Shown piece after piece: positions 45,909 to 57,593 of a DNA stretch of 64,000 nucleotides (positions are counted from its first letter, which is position 1; the number at the start of each line of letters is the position of its first letter). The position numbers and the translations under genes are program-made. The notes under the pieces are model-generated. The model was not told where the DNA came from, did no database searches, and saw only the letters and a program-made list of their open reading frames with translations. The DNA is from Nepenthes gracilis. Lineage: Eukaryota > Streptophyta > Magnoliopsida > Caryophyllales > Nepenthaceae. The stretch covers positions 6,635,892 to 6,699,891 of the forward strand of contig BSYO01000020.1 in NCBI GenBank assembly GCA_033239525.1, given 5' to 3'.

Positions 45909-48900
45909 AAAAAGATGCCTTAGATTTGATTTGAATCGTATGTGAAAGTTTAGGATAGATTAAGATTAATTGGATAAATAGACGTAGGCGTAGGATAATT
46001 AAGTTAGACCGAATAGTCCTAGTTATCCTAATCCAGTAACTTAGACTAGCACTAATTTAGGATTGGTAGTTAGGTTTGTTTGTTTAGCTTAAATTATCCT
46101 AATAAGTATTCTAAGAGCAAGCTAACCCGAGTTGTCCCTATTTCAGAAATAGTATTAGCATTAGCTCTTAGACGAGGGCTTACTCGTGGTAGTGGTTGAC
46201 CGCAAGGTCGAGAGGAAAAAGTTGTTTGGAGGCACTTTAAGGTTTGAATTTGATCGATGCCGAGCTAGTGTTTGAGTACGTCAATATCGATTCAAGGCCT
46301 AAGTAGTCGATTTTAGTTTGAAGTTTAAGATTGATCAACTCTGGGTTGATGTCCTCAAGCTAATAATTTTCTAAGAAGGGATACTTGAATATGATGATCC
46401 AGCGTGATGGATGAGATGGAATCGATGGCTTGGGGTTAGTATAACTCAGAGTTAGTTTTGGTGTAACGAATCTAAGGATGTCAATTTATAATCGATTTAG
46501 TAATGATTAAGTGCCTAAACTTTGGGTAGTTCAGATCCTTTAGAGGTTGAGACATGAATCCTGAGGATTGAGAAGTTATCTGCGGTAATGTAACATTTGG
46601 AAGGAGATAAAGTGATGTTGCCCCATATGATTTAGAAGGTGAAGTCGACCTCGAGTGGTTGATGTGAAAAAGGGTCATGGGTCTTGAAAATAAAGAGATA
46701 TCGTCAGATATGTTCATGGATACTTTATGGATCAATGTCTGGTTTCGGTTGAATTTTTGGGAGCATACTTCAAGTGTGGATAGTTTGACCGCATGATTAG
46801 GGATTGCCCTTATTCCATAGGTCGAATAGTAAATGAGCTCATTACCATGGATCGACGTTTCTCAGTATTAGCACAATTGCAGAAGTGTCGTCTACCTTGG
46901 TAGAAGACGAGATTCCTGAATCTTGACATTGTAGTATACGTGCTGTTTAGGAATTTTAAACTTATATTTCTATTGGTATATCCTAAGTTTATACATTTAT
47001 TTGAGGATCATAGACTTGTACTAGTTGTATTGAGGTCTATGACAATTTTTTGGGACTATAGTATGATTGGTTGGGATGAACTAATTGCCTTGTGATGTCA
47101 AGGCTTAATATTATATTGGGGGTGATTTGGTTAGTAAGGTGCCATGCTATTATGAGCTATGATAATAAGGATATGACACCTGGTAATCGGTTGGTAAGAT
47201 TGAATATGAGGTATTGTTGTTTGAGTGGGGACAAAATCAGTATTGTTTCACCTACAAATCATTTGATTAGGATTTGTGTCAAGTTTAGTTAACATATAAG
47301 ACTACACTTGGGATCCGTTTTGTGGTCGCCAAGGTATTTGGGTAGTGTAACTGTTTGAAAATGTTTCCTAAAGGAAATGGTCAGCCTAAATCATCTCTTG
47401 ATCATTAAATTGATGGTTGTTGTGGAGTTGTGCTAGGATTGGCACCTAATTTTGAGGACTCTTTATTGAACCAATAAGGCAGCGACTGAGTATTTTACCT
47501 GAGGCATTTCAGTGCCTTTGGGATGGCCTCATTGATGAATCTTTAGAATCAATATGGTGTGTGAACCCTACTTGAAGATTGTATCATGAATTGAGAAAGA
47601 CAGTTAGTCGTGTACTCAAGTATGGAAGGAATAGTGAGAAGTGTTGTGTTAGGCATATGGTTCCTCCGATAACATGAATGCGATTCTTTATAATTTGGAG
47701 TGATGGCTTATTCAGGAAGGATTGATTGATGTCTCAAAGGTGTGCGACTTTCTCGGGTCTAGTTGAGCCCGGAAAGGTAATCTGATAAGTACTTCTCGAG
47801 GATTGCAGCGTTGTGAGGCGTTTGGTTTTGAGATGACTAGTATCCTTCGGAATGGTCGTGCGAGAGTGGTCTTCGAAGGATTAAGAATTAATTGTAAACA
47901 TTATTATTTTGGTTGATCTCTAATGGGTTTAGTAAGTTACAGTAGAATGTGATCTTTTTGAGAAAGTTCTAGGAATATATTTCTCTTGACTTGTATGAGT
48001 GTTGCCCTTGGTTAAGAAAGTGGAAAGCCTATGATCGAAATTACCCCACCCATAGTTCGAGGTTGGTCATTAAAATCCTTACTTTGAGAATTTATAGGGT
48101 TGCTTATAGAGATAGTTATTGTTTAAAGAATCTTATGGATTGAGAGGTTATCTCACAGAAAAAGATGGCCATGCAACAATAGAAGTGGGTAGATTCGCTT
48201 AAAGAAAGTAATGGTGAGTTTTGATGTCAATCATGAAAGGTTGATCAAAGGGTAGTGTAGATTAGTGAGATTGTTGAAGGATTATATCTATAAGATGTAC
48301 CATTAGTCTGGAAGTTCTTGTCAATAAACATATGTCAGAAATCTTCGGATTGAGTATTAACTGGGTGCATCATAGGGGATGTTGTAGAATAAATCTCGAG
48401 TAGGCTCCTAATATCTAAACAAAAGGGAGAGCTCTGTTTTTGGTTCTAGAAGGGAGAGTTGCCTCCTAAGTAGTGTAGTCATGAAATTATGAGATGAGAA
48501 ACCCTCACCGTTTCAATTTCGAGGATATTAGGGTGGTAAGAATTATGGGTACTATTTGGGTGATTGTGAATTTGGCTAGCGACGACAGCTCACTTATCAT
48601 GAATTTGATAAATACGACCGATATGTATAAGTTGGCTCGTTGGTATGCCAACAATATAATAAGTTCGGTAAGTGTTTGAGTTCGAGGTTTTTGGGTGATT
48701 GTTTTAATTGCGTTATCTAGGTTGATTGTAATCTACAAATTTTGTACTTTGCCTTAGTCGTATCAATATCCTTAGGATTTTCCTTAGGCTCATAATTGCT
48801 AGGCCACTTAGGAATCTAGTATGAATCAATAGACATGAGTTATAAGAGGGTTCTTAGTATCTTGATAAATAGTTAATTAGAACAGTGTAGTAGAAGCATG

Positions 48901-49340
48901 TGGGCCCTTGGCTTAGAAATTTTGGGATGGGATTGAAGTTTCAAGTGAATGATCGTTTTGGGGTTTAGGATGAATCAAAGCAAGAGTTTATTCTCTGTTC
49001 AGAGTTGAATTAAGTCAAAGAGATAGTAAATGAACTTGGTTTGCCTTTGAATTGGTTGGATCATCATGATGCCTCTTATGTGCAGATGATTGGGGAAGAA
49101 GGTTTAGGATTGGGTTTAACCGTTGTGGGAGATTAAGAAATTGTCTTATAGAAAGGTTTTAATGTTGATCTTAGATAAGAAGTATTAGATGTTAGGAATC
49201 AAGATAATTCAAATGATTAAGGTTCTCAAAAAATAATCTTCTCACTGAGAAAGAGATTTGGGAGTATGGAGGTGAAATATGAAAGGACTATCCTCTATTG
49301 TTAAGTCTAAGGTTCGTTAAATTTTGATGATAAAATTTTT
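45909..49340 (+). pseudogene. Decayed gag-pol of the chromovirus
   Basis: Early in the interior TRRGLTRGS (near 46170) resembles the Arg-rich gag start of chromoviruses. A zinc knuckle with FDRMIRDCPY lies near 46780-46810, its first Cys changed and a stop inside. Near 49150-49340 the frame gives ILDKKY, MLGIKIIQMIKVL and, across stops, KSKVR followed by the final acidic turn before the polypurine tract, which fits the chromodomain and C-terminal tail of the integrase. Protease, reverse transcriptase and RNase H are not recognisable, and the interior is about half the usual length, so large deletions are likely. Confidence 0.65.
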
Positions 49341-49341
49341 A

Positions 49342-49356
49342 TAAGTGGGGGAGAGT
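49342..49356 (+). other. Polypurine tract of the chromovirus
   Basis: AAGTGGGGGAGAGT lies directly before TGTGAGGG, the start of LTR2. Confidence 0.85.
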
Positions 49357-49680
49357 TGTGAGGGTCTGGTTTCAAATATAATAATTAGCAAGTAATTATG
49401 TAATATAACCAAAATTAGGTTTAAAGTATTAGAAAAATTAAGTGCCGGAAGCGAAATAAGCATGAGGGGCTCGGTGCCTGACCCGAGCCTGAGGCGCCAC
49501 TCGGGCATAGATAGCAGAATGTTGTGTCCGAGGAGCGTGCCCGAGGCGAGGCCTAGGCGGCCTTGGCAAAACCACCGTGCTTGAGGAGTGCCCAGGGCAT
49601 GGTTTGTAGAACGGGTGGCTCGAAGAGCACCCAATAGGCACTTGAGCAATAGCCCTTCGGGTGTCTTGGTGCCCGACGAC
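49357..49680 (+). repeat. 3' LTR of the chromovirus, left part
   Basis: Matches 43498-43766 and stops at the nested Sirevirus-like element. It contains about 52 extra bases (near 49540-49590) that look like an internal duplication of the GC-rich block. Confidence 0.85.
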
Positions 49681-50745
49681 TGCAAAGTTTCGACCCCGTG
49701 CAAGATTTGCGGAAACAGTATAAAATTAAATATTCAATACATGTAAAGAATATTTGTATCTAGATGATATAAGTAATAACATGTATAAAAAGGTATATGA
49801 CAATAAATAATAATAAATAATAATAAATAGACAATCTTTTTGATGATGAAGGAAAACTCGATACCCATAGTAATCGAAAAAAATTCTCCGGGCTTCAACG
49901 GTCAGGGAAATAATGCACTATAAAAATCAATTTATAGACCAGGTAATAACAATGCGCTAACCTAGCTGACTTACTTTCATTTTGTGATCTCTGCCAAGAA
50001 ACTCCTTAAATTTGCCACGGTAACAGAATCAGATATCTTTCGATCTTAATATCAAACTTTCCTCTAAAACTGAATGAATTACTGAACACCAATGGAACCT
50101 AATGTCCATGCTACCAACATCGCCACGAAGGTTATCAATCCGGATAAGAGAGAGCACAATGTGGAGAGAAAACTTTATCAATCAGAGTACAATAGTTGAA
50201 ATGAAGTTTTCTTAATTTATGGAGCACAAATATGAAAGGATTTCCAAGAGAAGAGGCTCCTCAAAAGTCTGTAGAAAAGTTAGGGTTCAAATTATAAGAC
50301 AAATATATATATGGAGACTCAAAATCAATTTTAAAAATAGATCTGTTGGGGACACAAAGGGTCGCGCCGCTCTAGCGCTCATCGGGCGCGCAGCAAGTGC
50401 AGGTTAGGGTTTGGAGATAACGTGCCCTGGTGCTTGATCACCGATCAGGCGTGCCTCGAGCGCCCCGATTCTAAAAAATCTTCCTAGTTGGTGCCTCGGG
50501 GGCGCAGCGAGCGTGTGGTTCTAGAAAATGGGCTCGAGTGGTAGGCGATTGCACGACAAGCGTGGGTCTTCAGGAAGCTGTGCTCGAGCGAATAGCAGGC
50601 GTGAGGCAGGTGCGGTGCAAAAGATGATCCGGGAACGGACAGTCATGGGCATATGATGATGCAGCACTTCAATGAACACAACCTGATATCAATACATAAC
50701 TAAATATGGTTACGGAATATGCCAACTATAAAAATGACCCTAATA
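49681..50745 (-). repeat. 3' LTR of the nested Sirevirus-like element
   Basis: About 1,065 bp paired with 53140-54197. The GC-rich block at 50355-50620 lies, in element orientation, directly before the TATA-like CATATATATATTTG (about 50306-50320). Confidence 0.8.
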
Positions 50746-51109
50746 ATCTCCCAATTTGGCAATTCTATAACAAAACACATAAAGTAAAAAAATACAAGAG
50801 AATTACGAGTTTAGACACTATTGAGATGGAACCCGTGTATATAAAAATCTACACATAGTGAGAAGTAAAAATAATACAACAAGTAATCATAAAAATCTAT
50901 ACGGGAGCTGCTGTGTCGATGTTGTGACTATCATGCCGATACTATAGCGGTGTTACTTGGTCACACATGATTAGTACAAACAAGCATAATACAATATGAT
51001 ATAATATGACTGTAGCAATAGAAAGAGTAGACAACATGCATCATTAAAATGAATGATGGCAAGGCAGAAGAAGATATAAAGGTAGTAAGAGAAATACAAG
51101 CACCACAGC

Positions 51110-51245
51110 AATCACGGAAGAACTCCCCCTCACAAATGTAAGAATGTCTCCCCCTAACAGAAATAATCTCTCCCTATTGCCCCTTAAAAATATGCCAACT
51201 AAAAATAACCCTAATAATCTCCCCCTATCTCCCCCTTTTTGTCAC
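51110..51245 (-). other. Cluster of polypurine tracts and a second LTR-junction copy
   Basis: On the minus strand AGGGGGAG-type tracts occur near 51125, 51150 and 51215-51236. Bases 51191-51236 also repeat the LTR-end sequence (ATATGCCAACTA...CCCTAATAATCTCCC) seen at 50720-50752. A genuine polypurine tract (TTGGGAGAT on minus) lies at 50746-50756. Confidence 0.6.
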
Positions 51246-51389
51246 GAATTACCAAAGGGTAATAGAGTTCACCCTTCTTAATCCATATTTTCTTACTACG
51301 GTTGATAATTTTGGTTAAATGCACCACTAGATCGTTTAGAATGTTAATACGAGTGACGAGATTTTCTATCTTAGGATTTTGCCAAAAAT

Positions 51390-53060
51390 TATTTCAAAAA
51401 GATGTTACAGGACAATAAGGGCGAATGTGACCAGTGATGCCACATTTATGACATATTGGGATGAACATAATATTGATGTCAGAATCATACTTTTGTTAGT
51501 CCACGGTTTGTGACTTAACCCAATGATATGAGAAAACTCTTGATGATTGATCAATACGGGTAGACGATGTGCTGCTTTGTCATTGGATGGACGTGGATTG
51601 GACAAATACAGTTCTAGATAGCACATTAATATTTAAGGAATTTTTTGAGTAACTCAACTCGATTTTATTTCCTTTAATTTTTTCTATCCTGAGCATATGG
51701 TCCAATTTTTTGATCTCATTTGAAAATTGTTTCAAATCATTGCGAGTAGCCTCTAGATCAGATTCAAGAGTTGTGATTTTGTTAGTAAAAGAGCTTTTCA
51801 AATTCTCAACTTCTTAAACTTTTGTATCTAATTTGGATTTAAGAACTAATTTTTCTTTTTTCATTCTTGCCAATTTATGCTTTAATGACACATTCATTTT
51901 ATTGATCTATAGACATTCTTTAAACAATTTATTATAAGCATCCTGAAGGTCATACAGTTAAACTTCTGACTCGTTCTCAGAGTTATCGAATAGATTAAGA
52001 TTTTTTTTTTAAACGTACATCATTTCCACACATTGATGTCATAAAAGCCATATACTTGATATGGCTATCTTCAGTGCACCTTTCATCATCTACATCTTCT
52101 TCATCACTTAATATTGCATTAGCTTTTAAGGCTTGACTTCGTTGGCGTTTAAAATTTAGACATTCAGCACGATAATTACCAAAACCTTTACACTTGTGGC
52201 ATTAAACTCCTTGGATATTTTTTGATTTAGAGTCCTTAATTTTGCGTCGGTTTTTCTTCTTAGATTTAGGTGATCTTTTTAAGTCCACATTTGGTTTGTC
52301 TAATGACGATTTATTTTTCTTCAAGAATTTTTTAAAATTTCTAACAAATAAGGTAAAATCTTCATTGCTATTTGACTCTTCATCGGAGTCACGGTCTCTA
52401 TCTTCTCTAACAAATTTTAGAGCAAACGATTTGTTCTTCCTTGTCTGGGGAAGTGTGTGTTCATAGGTTTGGAGTGATCTTACAAGTTCTTTAATTTTTA
52501 TTTTATCAAGATTTTTAAATTCTTCGATTGCAGTAATTTTAGGTCTAAATCGTTTAGGGAGTGATCTAAGAACTTTTCTAACAATTCTATTTTTGGGAAT
52601 CTATTCTCCTAAATTAAATGTGAAGTTTATAATATTGTTTAATTGAGGATAGAAATCATCGAACGTTTCATCATCTTTCATACGAATTTCTTCAAATCTG
52701 GTAATTATCATTTACAATTTTAAATTTTTAACCAATTTCATGCCTTCATGGGTAATCTCAAGAATGTCCCACGCTTCTTTTGATTTCTCACAAATAGAAA
52801 TACGTTTAAATTCTCCGAAAAAAACGGCCATAAAAATAGTATGTAACCCCTTACTATTCCAATTACATGCATCAAATTCTTCTTTAGTCTGCAAAGATAA
52901 CACTTTTGGTTTGCCACTGGTGAAACTTCTGGGTGGTGTCCACCCCGTTTGAGTGTTAACTCACACTTGCTCATTCATCTATTTTACAAAGACTCTCATA
53001 CGAATCTTCCAATAGGTATAGTTACTCCCATAAAAGAAGGGAGGAATGAAGAGTGATCCA
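51390..53060 (-). pseudogene. Long gag of the nested Sirevirus-like element, broken
   Basis: The capsid start reads IPPFFYGSNYTYWKIRMRVF (about 53040-52980), then ACNWNSKGLHTIFMAVFFGE and KEAWDILEITHEGMKLVKN (52903-52712), the UBN2-type core. A first zinc knuckle CHKCKGFGNYRAEC lies at about 52205-52164, a Lys/Glu-rich coiled coil (TTLESDLEATRNDLKQFSNE) at 51801-51650 and a second knuckle CHKCGITGHIRPYCP at about 51455-51411. Several stops interrupt it. Two knuckles and a coiled coil match the extended gag of Sirevirus-type copia elements; the protein would package RNA but the element encodes no enzymes. Confidence 0.8.
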
Positions 53061-53099
53061 TTCGTATATATCTAGATCGGGGGTCATGGATCAAGGTAT

Positions 53100-53113
53100 G
53101 TCTCTAATACTAA
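53100..53113 (-). other. Relic primer-binding site of the nested element
   Basis: The minus strand reads TAGTATTAGAGACA, one or two changes from the methionine-type site TGGTATCAGAGAC. Confidence 0.55.
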
Positions 53114-53139
53114 GTGAAAAAGGACATTGTGTCCCAAAT

Positions 53140-54197
53140 TGCACAATAAAGTTTTGACCCCGTGCAAGATTCGTGAAAGCAGTATAAAATCAAATATTCA
53201 ATACACGTAAAGAATATTTGTATCTAAATGATATGAGTAATAACATGCATACAATTGTATATGATAATAAATAACAATAAATAACAATAAAGAGACAATC
53301 TTTTGGTGATGAAGGAAAAACTCGATACCCACGGTAATCGAGAAAAATCCTCAAGGCTTCAACGGCCAGGGAAGTAATGCACTATGAGAATCAACTTACA
53401 GATCGGATGATAATAATATGCTAATGTAGCCGACTTACTCCCGTCTTGTGATCCCTATCAAGAAATTCATTGGATTTGCCCACGGAAATAGGATTGGATA
53501 CATTCTGATCTTCATGTCAAACTTTCCTCTAGAATCGATTGAATTGTCGAACACCACTGGAACACAATGTCTACGCTACCAACGTCGCCACGAAGGTTAT
53601 CAAGTGGGAGAAGAGAAATCACAACATGGAGAGAAAACTTTATCAATCAAAGCACAATACTTAAAATAAAGTTTTGTTAATTTATGGATCACAAATATGA
53701 AAGGATTTTCAAGAGAAGAGGCTCCTCAAAAGTCTGCAAAAAAGTTAGGGTTCAAATCATAAGATAACTATATATATGGAGCCTCAAAATCAATTTTAAA
53801 AATAGATCCATTTGAGACACAAAGGGCCGCGGCACTCGAGCGCTCATTGGGCGCGCGTTAGGGTTTGAAGAAAAAGTGCCTTGGCACTCAAGCGCTGATT
53901 GAGCGCACTCGAGTGCTCCGGTTTTAGAAAATCTGCCTTGTTGGTGCCTCGGGCTTGCAGCAAGCATGCGGTTTTGGAAAATGGGCTCGAACAATAGACG
54001 AGCGCATGGCAGGCGTGGATCTTCGAGAAGCTACACTCGAGCGAATAGCGGGCGTGAGGCAGGCGCAGTGCAGAAGATGACCCAGGAACAAATAGCCACA
54101 GGCATACAATGATGCAGTACTTCAATAACACAACCTGACACCGATACATGACTAAATATGATTATGGAATATACCAACCATAAAAATGACCCTAACA
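53140..54197 (-). repeat. 5' LTR of the nested Sirevirus-like element
   Basis: 1,058 bp paired with 49681-50745. Its GC-rich block (53825-54070) contains the perfect palindrome GCACTCGAGTGC (53905-53916), and in element orientation is followed by the TATA-like CATATATATAGTTA near 53762-53780. Confidence 0.8.
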
Positions 54198-54674
54198 CCA
54201 TGCACAAAATTGTGATACCCACGACTCTAGTCTGCATATATATGAATTTCATGTCCAAATTTATAAATTTTGATCGATTTTTGAACCGAAACCCTAACCC
54301 TATGCCCGGATGATTTTGGGCTCCGATTTTTAGGGCTTTTGCCTAATTTGGGATTAGGATATCATTACCCATGTCCTATATATATTAATTTACCGATTGG
54401 ATATCCAATTTGATAGTTTTATGCGAAAATTCGAAACTCTAAGATGCGCTCAGACCTCGTTTAAGCTATTATTTGGAGTTTTATACAAAAATTGGCTTGA
54501 GATTATAAATACCCATGCCTTAAATTAGTAATTTACCTATTGGATGTTCGATTTTTTGAGATTCGTTCGATTATGCACCTATGGACACTGTTTACTATAG
54601 TGGATACTGTTCACCTAAGCTCTTTGCTAAATTTTACATAATTTTCACATTGTTTAATTGATAATCAAGTTTCA

Positions 54675-54705
<31 letters not shown>

Positions 54706-56100
54706 TCATATGTTTGATTGTGTAATCCGAAAAATATTATTGTTAAGCAATTGTGAAGATAATCGTTATCCAGAAGCCCTAAAGGCAAATTGGGCTTACG
54801 ATGGTAAGAATTTTTACCTTTCCTATGTTATATGATGCTTATACATAAAAGTTAAGTCGCGAGAAGATTTAAATTTGAAAAAAAAATAAAAATTATACAA
54901 GTATTCGAAGAAAAATCCATAAATCGTTATATGAATGAATTGCTCTCCTGGATAGAGAAATTGTGATGAAAGAAGTATAGTAAACTTTCCCTCAAGAGAA
55001 TAAGAAATCATGAAATTAGTACCATGGGTTATGTTACAGAGGGTAATATCCCTTGACATGACATGGGTATCACAGTAGAGACTCGAGGATTACATTAGCC
55101 GCGTATCTTAGTCGTTTATTGGAGTGGGTGATACTTTTGACAAACTTTAGGATATTATTGTGGAAGGGTGAGGACTACCCCTTGATCCCGGGGGTACATG
55201 TGGGGATATAGATGATGGCCAAATAGTTACAAGCCTAAAATACAATCGATATGATAAATGATGGCTGAGTATTTTCAGGCCTAAAATGTAGTTGATGCTT
55301 TAGAATGTGTAGCTTAACACATTCATTTTCTTGTTCTTTCACACTTTTAGCTAGTAAGGTTTATTAGCCCCGGTCCGCAAAAATGAATAATCACATATGA
55401 ATAAATTTACATCTCTAAAAAGAAGGAAAGATAAAACATGAGCTTACTATATTCCCAAAAGTAATTTGGTCATGTCTATATTTGCACATTCTCATTATAC
55501 TTATATATCTCTTTTCTACTTTATCTTGCATATATTGTTATCGTACTTGTTTATATTACACTTATTGAGTATTTGGCTCGCACTTGCTGCTTCTCCCTAT
55601 CTCTTGATTAGCACAAGTCTGTTATACCCGATGGGATAACGTAGAGATTCGAAATAGACTAGGCTCTGAATTTGGGAGATCATATCGAAGATTTATAATT
55701 TGTAACTTTATATATATCATGGGAAAATTATATATATTTATATTTTTTTTGGAAATCGTAATACACATTGTAGATATAATTGATGATTAGATAGTTTAGT
55801 TTTCGCTGTGTTTGAATTTATTATACTTCCGCAGGTTATTATGGTCGGTAACAGGTACCTAGTGGTATTCCTCTTTGGCCGATATTGTGTTTAAAAATAC
55901 AGCGTTAGAGTCACAAATTATATGTGATAATTAGATCCTGTGTGGTTTTGTGTGTTGTTGTCGTATGATATCAGATATTTGGGATTATTTGGATGTATTT
56001 TATTTTATATGGGAGATTGTACATGTTTTTGTATTGGTGGATATCCATATTACAAATGAAACTTTGTTGGATTTCAGGACGAAAAATACGGTCCGTCACA
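54198..56100 (+). repeat. 3' LTR of the chromovirus, right part
   Basis: Matches 44038-45894 of LTR1 and ends GTCACA before the target duplication CACTA. Relative to LTR1 a segment equal to 43767-44037 is absent. Confidence 0.85.
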
Positions 56101-56105
56101 CACTA

Positions 56106-56746
56106 CCTTTTCTTATCTTAGCTGTCACCTAAGAGAATATTGATGCAAATAAGAACTAAAAAAGTGTGGAGAAAACGGAGAAAACCTTTATTATTATTTT
56201 TTGATCAAAAAGGCTAGGTTTTATCTTTCCAAAATCCTTCTATTATTTTCAAATACTTGTTCTAAAACCATAAGCCTTAGGAGTTTAATTACTGTCTTAG
56301 ATCCTAAAATTTTAAAATTGTGGAACATTCCTAAGATAGTAAAGTGCAAGCAAAGACTAAAGTTGTCTAGTCCTAATTTTATGGGCAAAACTGAGGAATT
56401 TTGTTAGTAAGGGTTACTTGTTAATTCTATATTAGTTAAAGGTTAACGAGCTTATATCACCAGATTTATAAGTTGAGTTTTTTTTATAGTGAATTTATTT
56501 TGATTGTCTTAAGAAGTATGGAGGGTCTTACTCAAGAATTACTTAATTCTCAAGATTTTTCTTCATTAATATATCAAACATTATTTTGTACTTTGTTCAT
56601 TGCTAATATTGGTGATATTGGATGAATAGGACAATTATATATTTGTTGCATATAAATATAAATATTTTTTGTATGTATTGAATATCTGTGTAATTTGTAC
56701 TTCTACTTTGTAAATAATTGAAATTATAATTGTTTAGGACTACACA
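56106..56746 (+). repeat. Putative right piece of the Sirevirus-like LTR
   Basis: AT-rich, without coding sequence, and ending just before a primer-binding site at 56758. It continues the piece at 43392-43497 once the chromovirus is removed. Confidence 0.45.
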
Positions 56747-56757
56747 ATTTATTTTAG

Positions 56758-56771
56758 TTGGTATTAGAGAT
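56758..56771 (+). other. Primer-binding site of the old Sirevirus-like element
   Basis: TTGGTATTAGAGAT is one base from the standard initiator-Met-type site and precedes a gag frame by about 50 bases. Confidence 0.75.
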
Positions 56772-56819
56772 AACTGCAATCCATGACCTTTTTTACTAGA
56801 TGACTACTAGTGACCCATC

Positions 56820-57593
56820 GTCAATTCCACCATGCTTTGACAAAAATCACTATAACTATTGAAAAATTTGTATGAGAGCTTTTCTAAAATCATTGGACGA
56901 ATACATTTGGCTATGTGTGAAGAGGGGATGAACTCTTCCCACCATGTCTAAGAATGGGGCTATATCTCCTAAAGACCTAGCCGTGCATTTTAGCAATAAG
57001 CTAAACTACAACAATTGGAATAACAAAGGCATCCAAGCATTTTTATGGCAATTTCGCTTGTTGAATGCAGAGAATTGTAAGGAAGCTTGGGAAGTCACAC
57101 ATGAAGAGACAAAAATGGTTAAAAACTTATAGTTGTAAATGCTTACCACCTGGTTTGATCAATTAAGAATAAAAGATTATATAACTTTTGACAAGTTTTA
57201 TGCTAATTAGATGACATAATTAACTCTATCGTTAATCTAAGAGAGAAAATTACTAAAAAGAAAATTGTTCAAAAAGTATTGAGTCCTTACCTAAGTGGTT
57301 TTGACCAAAGATTATGGCTACTAAAAAAAGTAATGACATTAATAAGATAAAAATTAAAGAGCTAGTTTAATCTCTTCAAATATATAAATAATCTTTTCTA
57401 TAAATAAAAAAGGATAAATAAATTGTCCTAAAATCTATAAAAGGAAACCCTTGTGTTGACTCGAGGGATGAGTCTATGGACAATGAAGATTGCGTTCTTC
57501 TCTACACGATAAAGAGTTTTTTTTGAAGAATGATGAAGAATTTCAAAGAAAATTTAAAGACTCATCGAATCACAATAAAAAGAGATTGAAGAA
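56820..57593 (+). pseudogene. gag of the old Sirevirus-like element, first part
   Basis: Reading on the plus strand gives HYNY, FLKSLDEYIW, AISPKDLAVHFSNKLNYNNW and NNKGIQAFLWQFRLLNAENC followed by KEAWEVTHEETKMVKNL, the capsid core also seen in the nested element (KEAWDILEITHEGMKLVKN). Many stops are present. It ends at the LINE insertion. The orientation is opposite to that of the nested gag-only element, so these are two separate insertions of related elements. Confidence 0.75.

Larger units (their letters stand above)
49681..54197 (-). mobile_element. Nested gag-only Sirevirus-like copia element
   Basis: Two direct repeats, 49681-50745 and 53140-54197, share starts TGCAMAR and ends TGACCCTAAYA. 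On the minus strand the 5' LTR (right copy) is followed about 28 bases on by a primer-binding-site relic, then by a long gag with capsid start, one zinc knuckle, a coiled-coil stretch and a second knuckle, and then by several purine tracts before the 3' LTR. There is no protease, integrase or reverse transcriptase, and there is no room for them. Long gag with coiled coil and multiple purine tracts are Sirevirus features. LTR identity is about 88-90 percent. No target duplication is present. Confidence 0.75.
43498..56100 (+). mobile_element. Chromovirus-type Ty3/gypsy retrotransposon with a nested insertion
   Basis: LTR1 (43498-45894) and the split LTR2 (49357-49680 plus 54198-56100) match along their length, and the element is flanked by the perfect duplication CACTA (43493-43497, 56101-56105). 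A methionine-type primer-binding site follows LTR1 and a polypurine tract precedes LTR2. The interior is only 3.46 kb and heavily decayed, but a gag zinc knuckle and a chromodomain-like end of integrase are discernible, which places it with chromodomain elements, probably Tekay/Del-like given 2.4-kb LTRs. LTR identity is about 90 percent by eye. Confidence 0.85.
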
